64,000 nt of DNA from Nemophila menziesii (taxonomy: Eukaryota > Streptophyta > Magnoliopsida > Boraginales > Hydrophyllaceae). Below are positions 22,757-32,559 of the stretch, piece after piece. The stretch spans positions 4,960,001 to 5,024,000 of the forward strand of contig JARWIR010000047.1 of assembly GCA_029959085.1 (NCBI GenBank), read 5' to 3'. Numbering within the stretch: position 1 is the first letter of the stretch; each line of letters opens with the position of its first letter. The position numbers and the translations under genes were made by a program. The notes beneath the pieces were generated by a model. That model worked only from the letters and a program-made list of their open reading frames with translations, did no database searches and was not told the DNA's origin.

Positions 22757-23425
22757 AGGAATCAGATAGTTGATCATGCTATTTCACTCAACTATCAACA
22801 ATTCATAATTACTTCGTGGTAATATCTAATTACTAAATTAAATTAGATAGGTTATATTAGTGTTTTGTTTGAAGGGAATATATATTACTTGATTAAAAGT
22901 TTGTCTACACTCTTCAATTTTACTCTAATTTGGAGTAGGAATTAAGAGTTTGATGGAATCCTTCTATTTTTTTGATAAATGAAACTTTCTGTGATCCTGG
23001 TCATAACGACACATTATGCACTCTAATGCTTATTCTATTAAACTTTCATACTCAAACCCTTCCAAGAATATCTGAAATGGCTGGCACATGATTATATATC
23101 TTTTTTCTTTGTGGCAGATGATGAGGGCAGTGACTATAAATCTTGGTAGTTTCTCTAGTGGACAATTTCTACAATAAAATTGATGAACTACTTTTTGTTG
23201 TTTTTATATCTAATGAAATAGATGAGGTATATTAACATGTTTACATGTTTTATTTTCATTTTAAAATATTTTTGGTTTATTAAATTATATTTGATCAAAT
23301 CAACAGGTATCTGTATCTATGGTCCCGAAGAAGCATAAAGTAGCTGAAAAAGAGGTGTCTGGTTCTAACAAGAAGCAGAAAAAAGTTATTAAGAGGCCAA
23401 TAAGTGTAGTATAAATTTATGGAGA
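22757..23425 (+). pseudogene. CHZ/HIRIP3-like histone chaperone fragment, copy 5
   Basis: Acidic exon remnant after 'tttgtggcag' (about 23117) ending in ATGAG/GTATATT (about 23224), and a lysine-rich exon from about 23307 (VSVSMVPKKHKVAEKEV, then a Lys-rich run). It then meets antisense ECT-like sequence. Non-functional. Confidence 0.6.
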
Positions 23426-23880
23426 AATAGGGATATGATAAGTAGAGTAAAGCTTTCCATCGACCATACTAGGGGAAATTGGGCTCGAAATTGGAGAGTA
23501 TTGACCATATACAGAAACATAATATCAAACACCATAGGAGCGTGATACTCACCAGCATAGTAAAATCTTGGGTCCTGTGGAGTATAAGCATTATATGGAT
23601 AAGTGGCAGGAAAAAGAGATCCACTCGAATCTGAAACAACAACGAGATCTTTGACATTTGTAATGGCGCTTGAGATGGTTACAACAGAAGATGGATTCAC
23701 AAGCACGACCCTTTCATCCTTAGTAACAGCAACCTGAAAATAGATTATAAATGTTAGAGATTTAAAGCAAATCTGAACTCTAAACCGAGAAAAAGATAAA
23801 TAATTTCTCTTAATTTACCTGATCTGTCCAATTTTGTAAGTCAACAACTCTCTTGTCTGCAAATCGTGATAAATAAACAT
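23401..23880 (-). pseudogene. ECT-like (YTH m6A reader) exons, copy 5 (internally deleted)
   Basis: Minus strand: an exon ending in RVVDLQNWTDQ-like residues (about 23819-23862); the middle exon at about 23556-23732, reading LVNPSSVVTISSAITNVKDL, VVSDSSGSLFPATYPYNA and YTPQDPRFYYAG; then SNFEPNFPLVWSMESF-like residues. The exon with GYDNG is deleted and the flanking parts are fused (near 23510-23520). Confidence 0.65.
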
Positions 23881-23981
23881 GTTAGTTCGAGTTAGGTGCA
23901 AGATTTGATTTTTATAGAAAATAAACAGGGAAAATAGAAAACCTAAACTTAAAATCTAACAATCTACATACAAGAAAAATT

Positions 23982-24051
23982 AACAAACAAAAAAATACAA
24001 GAAATACACAAACTATAACAAACAAAAAAATACAAGAAATACACAAACTAT
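23982..24051. repeat. 35-bp tandem duplication
   Basis: The segment from 23982 to 24016, beginning aacaaacaaaaaaatacaag, is repeated directly at 24017-24051. It lies within an intron-like part of the ECT/gag block and is not seen in the other unit copies. Confidence 0.85.
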
Positions 24052-24059
24052 TACGATTT

Positions 24060-24239
24060 GTCATCCATAATCGCCTCAGCACACATATCTTAATTTTGAA
24101 TCCCTACTCGGTATGGTTTTTGTTCTTGAGCTTCCATGAACCATAGATCATATACTATTTGGAGTTGAGCATTCCCTAGTGGTAGACGTTGAATTGCAGG
24201 ATTTTCAACTTCCTGATTATATGGGATTACAGGTTCCCA
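24060..24239 (-). pseudogene. Gypsy gag remnant fused to chaperone tail
   Basis: Minus-strand frame EPVIPYNQEVENPAIQRLPL then LQIVYDLWFMEAQEQKPY runs up to 24239, where the sequence switches from the LTR-bearing unit to the chaperone acidic-tail exon. PBS and LTR are absent in this copy. Confidence 0.5.
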
Positions 24240-24493
24240 AAGAAAAAGGAAGAAAAAGAAAAATATATATGAAAGAAGAAGCGAAAGAAGAAGAAGAAGA
24301 AGAAGAAGAGTATGAAAGTGAGAGTGATAGTGAGAGCAAGAGTGAAGAAGAATATAATGAAGGTATGTTCGCAATCTTTTTCCATAGAAAGAAGCAAGAC
24401 CCCATTGAACTTAGAATTATGAAATACACATCCATGAATAACAAGGGCCCGGAAAATCATAAACCAAAGATAAACCCACAAAAAGCAACATGA
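24240..24493 (+). pseudogene. CHZ/HIRIP3-like chaperone acidic tail, isolated 3' fragment
   Basis: Plus strand: KEKGRKRKIYMKEEAKEEEE, then a glutamate run coded by (GAA)n at about 24283-24310, then YESESDSESKSEEEYNEG and a shared 3' end that stops at 24491-24493. This is the last exon of the family whose earlier exons are seen at 28.0-29.8 kb. An open frame runs into it from 24179 through antisense gag sequence, so the 104-codon ORF is a chimera created by the junction. Confidence 0.7.
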
Positions 24494-24764
24494 CAATTCT
24501 AAATGCACATGTAATAGTGTAAAACTGTAAAGAAACACGTTAAGATGGATCAACGACTTTTATGTTGGGAAAATAAGATTGACATAATTGTAGGAAAGAT
24601 CATTATCTCAAAAAATCTCAACTCAATTTGAAGTACAATATATGAAACTTTATAGTTAATATTTTATTGATAACTGGGTTTTACATGGCATACAATATCT
24701 GTTAGCGTTATAGACTAAAAGACAATAGATCATTACTCATAGAATTCTACGACACACAACAAAT

Positions 24765-25010
24765 GTGATAATTGATGAAGTTTTTGACATAAAACCAAGC
24801 ACACCCTGTGGTTTTTCTCTTGTTGTGGTAAACACAAACCCTGGAAGTGTTATTATGACTAAAGTCAAAATAATAACAAGATGCACATGCATTATTTGCG
24901 AAAGCGCACATGATTTTTTCACATTAATTGATTACAAACAAGTTCATCAAATAAATCTGAAGTACGTGAATATCACTGGTGGAGAGAAAATGTACAAACT
25001 TAAAAACTAA
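24765..25010 (+). other. Conserved short reading frame of unknown identity, copy 3
   Basis: Open frame MIIDEVFDIKPSTPCGF, then LVVVNTNPGSVIMTKVKI, then RCTCIICESAHDFFTLIDY, ending GGEKMYKLKN-stop. It is the fullest copy. Differences among copies include an in-frame 9-bp insertion (30.28 kb) and an in-frame 24-bp loss (13.13 kb), which hints at an exon that was once under selection. I do not recognise a family. Confidence 0.4.
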
Positions 25011-26046
25011 GGCCAATAACATGTGATTTGCAAATCGTATTCACTAGTGTGCTCAACTAACCAGGTAAATAACATGTATACTTTTACAACAAGTATCGTA
25101 AAAATAACAATATGGTACAATTTCATGACAAGAATCTGGTCATCTTTCAATTACAAAATTCGTGATAGCAGCAAATAAACAGTGATATTCTTGGGGATTG
25201 AAATTATAATAATCATCGTTTATGAATTCTACCAAAACTGTATATATATATTGATAGTAAAAAAATTAAACCACAAGCTAAAGAAAAATTCCTAATGAAT
25301 GATAAACTAACATATCACCTATAAACAAACAAAATGCTAAGAGATAAAAATATTACAACTAATAAAAATAATATGTTAGCGTTAAAAATTCAACTTGGGT
25401 GAAAAATACCTGCAAAACATAAAGAAGGTACTTAACCTAATATTATAGCTTTTATGAGATAAAAATATACTTAATACACTTTTAAAACGTAATTAAAGAT
25501 TAAGATGAAATAAGAATATATGACATACGAAAAAAAGAAGTATAAACTATTAGAATACTGAGTAAAAAAAGATAAACTCCTAACTATATACAACAATCTA
25601 GACAATAATATGTATGATAATTAAAAAAGATTGACTAACAATTCAACTGTTAAATTACAAAACAATGGTTTCTTATAACCGTACATTGGTGTTTATATTC
25701 ATAAAATCAATTATGTACAAGTTACTAACAAAGCCAGAGTGATATAATACCTGAAAAAGGAATTTGAAGGATTTCGCTGAAGAATTTTTGTAGTAATAAT
25801 GTAGCTACTGAAATTAAATTTAAAATTTAGATTAAAAAAATCACGCATATTTAATGAAGTATATGATTAAAGGTCTAGTTTATTCATTACTGTAACACAA
25901 GTGACAAGAAAACATATAATGCTCAACAATTATTATTTTATTGAAATTACTTTTACTGATGATATTATAATTAGTGGTAATTTTATCTAAAGATGTTTTG
26001 GGTCAATATTCTGGAAAAAATACAAGAGATAACATCTGAATATGAG

Positions 26047-26333
26047 CAATTTTGTTTCTAGGCTACATATTTCAAAATGACTATTTCTATGCCAAAGATA
26101 TTCTAAATGATCATTTTGAATATCTTTGACTAAACCATCCAAAAGAAATTGTTTTGGCCTATAATTGTTTATTTTGAAACATTCATATTCAATAAAGACA
26201 TGCAACTCATATTATAATTATTTATTTTTTGATTGGGTTAATCAAATGGTATAAAAATGATCATTCTGAATATATTTGGCCAAAAAAATATCATTTGGAA
26301 TGTTTGGCCTAAACAAGCCTAAAACAGAATTTG
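26047..26333. mobile_element. Palindromic MITE-like element, copy 1
   Basis: Termini CAATTTTGTTTCTAGGCT and AGCCTAAAACAGAATTTG form an imperfect inverted repeat. Inside lie a second pair (GCCAAAG / TTTTGGCCTA) and a 36-bp near-palindrome at 26093-26128. Homologous elements occur at 31321-31608 and 36347-36635. Confidence 0.55.
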
Positions 26334-27317
26334 TTCTAATCGTTTAGAGTTAGATAATCTTTAAGGAAAATACTTCCAACCAATAGTGTATGGTGTAATA
26401 CCAATCGTATTATAAAACGTACCCATCTTATAAATTCCTGCATCCAATATTGGATAATCATACACCAATTATAATAATACACATACCCTAATTAAAGAAA
26501 CTACTTAGTTAATTTAATGACATGTATTTTATCAATATGATTGATGGTTATGAATTTAAAATTCGACCAGAATACAGTTACCTGGACTTAAAATCCATAA
26601 ATAAGATCATTAAAATTAACTTTACTTTTTGATGGACTACGGAGCCCAAATAATAACCTAGCCCACCAATGGGTATTTCCTTATGAATAAAATATAAACT
26701 CATTTATTTAAGACAGAAAAATATAATATTTTATTATAAACTACTATAGAAAATTTAAAAGTACTATTGACCAATGAAATAAATACTTTTGAAATAAAAT
26801 TTTTATTTTTATAAATTTTCTAGATCTACCCTCCTCAAACGACATCGAATCCTTCCATCTTCATGGTGAAGTGAAGGTGTTTAATCCTTCTCAATCATCT
26901 CTCTGACATCACTTTCATTACCTATAAACATCATAGGTACTTTATTCAGTTTTAAACATTATATGTATATCCAGATTCTTTTTGTTTTAGGTATATCCGA
27001 TTAGGTTTAATATTTTAATATTGTATTGAAAAAAATAATTTAACTAATTATGATTAATTTTTAAGTAACTGAGTATATGTTAATTTAATTTTTTAAAATA
27101 TTATATACATATACAAGTTCAATTTTTTTCTTAATAATTAAAAATAAATTTAATGAAATACTGTGATAATAATAACATGATATTCACAGATGCGATTTAA
27201 TTTTGAAATTTAATATATTATTTATTGATAATGTTTAATATATATATTTTTGTGTTTTTTCACAGATTTATTATAACTTTAAGATTCCTATCAATAATAA
27301 ACATAATTATCAACAAA

Positions 27318-29766
27318 AAAAGGAATGAGATAGTTGATCATGCTATTTCACAAAACTATTAAAAATTCATAATTATTTCAGTGGTAAGATCTAATTACTA
27401 AATTAAATTAGATAGGTTATATTAGGGTTTTGTTTGAAGGGAATATGTATTACATGATTAAAAGTTTCACTACTTTCTTCAATTTTACTCTAATTTGGAT
27501 TATGAACAATACTCTTATATTATTATACATGTATAACATAATTTGAGAATATTGTAAATGCTTATCCGTAGCCAAAACGCTTATAACCTTATAATGCTTA
27601 ATATGTGGTCATTTCAGGGGTAGAGGTAGCCCCTGAAAATTTGTTCTTCATTTTAATTGCACTTTTTGTCCGTATATTATGCAAAGACTTCTGTATAGCT
27701 CCCGAAAACCAATTTGTTTAAATTTATGGTGAGTATGTGTAGCTCATGGTCTTTCTGTGATAGATATTTATATGTTTGAAGTTTTGCCTTTTATATCCGT
27801 GTTTTAAAATATATGTAGAATTTGCGTATTTATAACTTTATCATCTCCGCTTCGTTTTGGTCACTCCTATTCTTTTCTGCAAAATTCAATTTCTAATACA
27901 TATTCAACTTATGACTATACTTTCCCAGATGTGGTACATAAACTGAAGTTGGGGCTATATTTTAATTATGTGTTCATCTAATGTTGATCCTTGTCTTTGA
28001 TGAGAGTAAGAAGATTATAAGAGAAAGATATGGGGATTGAGTTATATGCCTTAGATGAGCATAAGAAACTCATTAAGGAACTAATTGAGAAGGTAAGCAC
28101 ATGATTTTCTACAAATTATTTGCAAAAATTGCTGACCAGTCGAGTAGTACATTAGTAAATTCTAATTTTGTTAGCGTATATATCTTTGTTTGATCTGTAA
28201 TAAATGTTTTATCAATTCCATTACTATAAATTGTATAATGGTATCATGTTTTTGTTTCCAGTTAATGGAGGGTCAGGATGATGACTTAGAGGATGCTCAA
28301 ATCCCTAAGATGACTGAGAGTAAAGTAAAAAAGGTTGTTTAGAAAGAACTTCTCACATTGAAGACAACTCTGAGTATATATCTCTATATCTTATAAGAAT
28401 CTTTAAATTCTCTATTTATAGTTTGTTTATTATAATCCGCTAAAATCATTTTTTAGGACAATAACACCTGATGGGGTGCGAAGACTACTAGATGAAGATA
28501 TGTGGCTTCTTAAAAACTCTCTAGATCCCTTCAAGAACTTCATATCTACTCAAGTAGATGAGGTATATTTAAATTTCTACATGTTTTATCATAATTTTAA
28601 AAGATTTCTAGTTTATGAAACTATATATGATCAAATCAACAGGTATTTGTCTCTGTGGGCCCAAAAAAAACAACACCTAAGAAAAAGGTGTCTGTTTAAG
28701 AAGCCAATAAGTTTAGATAGAGGAGATGAAGATAGTGCATCAGATGAAAATCAGTCTGAGATATCTTCTAAGAAGCCTTCTAAGATTAGTGATATTTTGA
28801 TTAAAACAATAATTTAATGTAAATATGTAAGTATTTATTTTATATGAATTGCAGAGTAAACAAGTTTCGACTCATGGATATGAGAAGCGTGTGTAAAATT
28901 TGAGGTCGATTATTAAAGCTTGTGGAATGAGGTTTGTTTGTTTGTGTTTATTGGGTCTATTATTATATATTAATATTGTCTTTTAAAAATTGATCTTTTG
29001 TCCTTTTTCCATTGTTGTAAAGTGTTCATCCATCACTTTACAAGAAATCAAAGCAAGTGGTTGATGAAAACCGTGAAAGATTTCTTGATTAATGAGTTAG
29101 AGGAGATTTTATCGAGAAACGGGCTCTCTAAAAATCCTTCCCAAAACGGTATCTTTATGTAAAATTCCGATATAGATTTATATATTTAATATTTTTTATG
29201 AGTTAATGTGATTTTTGGATGTTTTCAGAGATTAAGGAGGTAAAAAAAGAAAGGAAACAGCGAATGATCTTGAAGGAATTGATTTAGGTAATATTGTGTC
29301 GAGTTCTCGCAGAAGAACATCTATTTCAACTTGTTATATGGCTCCTCCAAAAACCAAAAGCTCGTGCTAAAGAAGAAGATGATAAATACATTATGAAGAA
29401 TGTGAATGATGATGATGATGATGATAATATTGATATGGAAGTACCAAATAAAAAGGAAGAAAAAGAAAAATATATGAAAGAGGAAGCGAAAGAAGAAGAA
29501 GAATGGAAGAAGAAAAAAAAAGAAGAAGAAGAAGAAGAAGAAGAAAAAAGAAGAAGAAGAAGAAGAAGAAGAAGAAGAAGAAGAAGAAGAAGAAGAAAAA
29601 AGAAGAAGAAGAAGAAGAAGAAGAAGAAGAAGAATAAGAATAAGAAGAAGAAGAAAATGAAGAGTATGAAAGTGAGAGTGATAGTGAGAGAAAGCGTGAA
29701 CAAGAATATAATTAAGGTATGTTCAAAAAAAAATTCCATAGAAAGAAGCAAGTCCACCCAACATGA
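27318..29766 (+). pseudogene. CHZ/HIRIP3-like histone chaperone pseudogene, copy 6
   Basis: The most complete copy. Exons by GT-AG borders: 28000-28092 (MRVRRL then TAA; sisters read MGVRRLLEKDMG); about 28261-28376 (LMEGQDDDLEDAQIPKM, then TAG); 28457-28562 ([20 protein letters not shown]); 28643-28784 (VGPKKTTPKKK, then TAA; later frame KPISLDRGDEDSASDENQ); 28855-28931 (YEKRV-stop-NLRSIIKACGM); 29023-29148 (HPSLYKKSKQVVDEN, +1 A, then LINELEEILS); 29229 onward ([10 protein letters not shown], shift, [16 protein letters not shown], acidic/GAA tail). The order [51 protein letters not shown] and acidic tail is that of plant nuclear proteins annotated with a CHZ histone-chaperone motif. Several stops and frameshifts rule out a product. 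Positions 27318-27999 are upstream or 5' region. Confidence 0.75.
29490..29656 (+). repeat. Expanded, interrupted (GAA)n tract in chaperone tail
   Basis: Roughly 165 bp of GAA/AAG/AGA triplets with poly-A interruptions near 29513-29521, 29543-29550 and 29596-29601. Each interruption changes the frame, so the plus-strand translation passes from poly-Glu to poly-Arg to poly-Lys. The isolated tail at 24283 and copy 7 have only about 28-32 bp here. Confidence 0.9.
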
Positions 29767-30775
29767 CAGCTCTAAATGAACATGTAATAGTGTCAAAATG
29801 TAAAGAAACACGTTAAGATGGATCAACGACTTTTTAGTTGGAAAAATAGAATTGATATAATTGTAGGAAACACCATTATCTCAAAAATTCTCAACTCATT
29901 TTGAAGTACAATATATGAAACTTTATAGCTAATATTATATTGATAACTGGCTTTTGTATGGCATACAATACCTGTTAGCATTATAGACAATTTAGCTTTA
30001 ACGTCATCGAGGATGACATGAAAGACAATAGATTGTTACTCATAAAATTCTCCGACACACAACAAATATGATATTTGAAGAAGGTTTTGACATAAAACCA
30101 AGCACACCCAGTGGTTTTCTTCTTGTCGTAGTAAACACACACCATAAGTGTTATTATGACTAAAGTCAAAATAATAACAAGATGCACATGCATTCTTTGC
30201 GAAAGAGCATATGATTATTTCACATTAGTTGATTACAAACAAGTTCATCAAATAAATCTGAAGTACGTGAATATCACTTTTTTCACTGGTGGGGAGAAGA
30301 TGTACAAACTTAAAAACTAAGGCCAATAACATGTGATTTGCAAATCGGATTCACTAGCGTGCTCAACTAACCAGGTAATAGTATCAAAATTTGCCTCAGT
30401 AACATGTATACTTTTACAACGAGTATCGTAAAAATAACAATATTGTACAATTTCATGACTAAAATCTGGTCATCTTTCAATTACAAAATTCTTGATAGTA
30501 GCAAATAAACTATGGTATTCTTGGGGATTGAAATTATTATGTTCATCGTTTATGAATTCTACTGCATATATATATTGACAATAAAAAATATTAAACCACA
30601 AGCCAAAGAAAAATTCCTAATGAACGATAAACTAACATATCACATATAAACAAATAAAATGGTAAGTGATAAAAATATTACAACTAATAAAAACAACATG
30701 TTAGCGATAAAAATCCAATTTGGTTGAAAAATACCTGCCAAACGTAAATAAGGTACTTAACCTAATATTATTTTT

Positions 30776-31100
30776 GAATTTATTCAATAGCTACATGATT
30801 ACTACAAAAATTCTTAAGCGATCAAATCCTTCACATTTTTTTTTCAGGCATTATATCACTCTTGCTTTGTTAGTAACTTGTACATAATTGATTTAGGAAT
30901 ATAAACATCAATGTAATGGTTTCCTATAACACTACATTGATGTTTATATTCCTAAATCAATTATGTACAAGTTACTAACAAAGCTCGAGTGATATAATAC
31001 CTGAAAAAAGAATGTGAAGGATTTGATCGCTTAAGAATTTTTGTAGTAATCATGTAGCTACTAAATTTTTGTAGTAATCATGTAGCTACTGAATAAATTT
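30776..31100. repeat. Large inverted duplication (fold-back), ~140-bp arms
   Basis: Left arm 30776-30915 is the reverse complement of right arm 30933-31100 with only a few mismatches (for example gcaagagtg versus gctcgagtg complements). The loop is 17 nt, 30916-30932. The right arm carries an internal 27-bp direct duplication (31036-31062 and 31064-31090). The right arm is the sequence normally found here in sister spacers; the left arm is the added inverted copy. Confidence 0.9.
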
Positions 31101-31320
31101 AAAATTCAAATTAAAAAAATCACGCATAATTTAATGATGTATATGATCAAAATTCTAGTTTATTCATTACTGTAACTCAGGTGACAAGAAAAAATATGAA
31201 GTTCAACAATTATTATTTTATTGTTTTACGGATGATATAATAACTAGTGGTAAGCTGATTTAAAGATGTTTTGGGTCAATATTCTAGAAAAAAATACAAG
31301 AGATAACATCTGAATATGAG

Positions 31321-31608
31321 CAAATTTGTTTCTAGGCTACATATTTCAAAATGACTATTTCTAGGCCAAAGATATTCTAAATGATCATTTTGAATATCTT
31401 TGACTAAACCATCCATAAGAAATTATTTTGGCATAAAATTGGTTATTTTGAAACACTCATATTTAATAGACACATGCATGTCGTATTATAAAATTATTAA
31501 TTTTTTGATTGGGTTAATCAAATGGTATAAAAATAATCATTCTGAATATAATTGGCCAAAAAAATATGATTTGAAATGTTTGGCCTAAAAAAGCCTAAAA
31601 CGGAATTT
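31321..31608. mobile_element. Palindromic MITE-like element, copy 2
   Basis: About 288 bp. Outer ends CAAATTTGTTTCTAGGCT and AGCCTAAAACGGAATTTG are imperfect inverted repeats. The inner pair TTTCAAAATGACTATTTCTA / TTGGTTATTTTGAAA flanks TAGGCCAAA, and the core near-palindrome is at 31367-31402. No clear target duplication is visible, so the MITE call is tentative. Confidence 0.55.
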
Positions 31609-32559
31609 GTAGAGTTAGATATTCTTTAAGGAAAATACTTCAATAGTGTATGGTGTAATACCAATGTATTATGAAATATACCCATTTTTTAAAAATTCCT
31701 CCATCCAATATTGCATAATCATACACCAATTATAATAATACACATACCCTAAATACCCTAATTAGAGGAATTACGTACTTAATTTAATGACACGTATTTT
31801 ATCAATCTGATTGATGGTTATGAATTTAAAATTCGACCAGCTAATACAGTTACCTCTGGACTTAAAATCCATAAATATGATCATTAAAATTAACTTTACT
31901 TTTTGATGGACTACCGAGCCCAAATAGTAACCTAGCCCACCAACGGGGTATTTCCTTATGACAGAAAAATATAATATTTTAGTAAAAACTAATATAGAAA
32001 ATTTAAAAGTATAATTGACCATTGAAATGAATACTTTTGAAATAAATTTTTTATTTTTATAAATTTTTAGATCTACCTTTCTCAAACGACTTGGAATCCT
32101 TCCATCTTCACTGTGAAGTGAAGGTGTTTAATCCTTCTCTATCCTCTCTGACATCAATTTCATTACCTATAAACATCATAGGTACTTTATTCAGTTTTAA
32201 ATATTAAATGTATATCCAGATTCTATTTCTTTTAGGTATATCCAATTAGGTTTAATATTTTAATATCCAATTGAAAAAATGTAAGTTAACTAATTATGAT
32301 TAATTTTTAAGTAACTGAGTATATTTTAATTCAATTTTTGAAAATATTATATACATATACAAGTTCAATTTGTTTTCTTATTAATTAAAAAAATCTGATA
32401 AAATACTGTGATGATAATAACTTGATAATTCACAGATGCGATTTAATTTTGAAATTAAATATATTGTTTATTGATAAAGTTTAATATATATTTTTGTGTT
32501 TTTTCATAGATTTATTATAACTTTGAGATTCCTATCAATAATAAAAATAATTATCAACA

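Larger units (their letters stand above)
24494..27317. repeat. Spacer of 5-kb unit, copy 1
   Basis: AT-rich spacer homologous to 29780-32560 and 34741-37557. It holds the conserved short frame (24765-25010) and a ~287-bp palindromic element (26047-26333). No other gene seen. Confidence 0.75.
29767..32559. repeat. Spacer of 5-kb unit, copy 2
   Basis: Homologous to 24494-27317. It contains the conserved short frame (about 30060-30320, with an in-frame 9-bp insertion), an inverted duplication (30776-31100) that replaces roughly 230 bp of normal spacer, and a palindromic element (31321-31608). No other gene seen. Confidence 0.75.

Noticed and set aside
1..24239. CRISPR-like or satellite array
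   Set aside because: The repeats are kilobase-scale units with gene and LTR content, not short direct repeats with unique spacers, and this is a plant genome.
24217..24553. Minus-strand open frames rich in Ser, Leu or Phe opposite the (GAA)n tracts (also 29326-29826, 34385-34798, 39375-39869)
   Set aside because: They are the antisense of a glutamate-coding microsatellite (TTC repeats) and carry no independent motif; the plus strand holds the recognisable exon.
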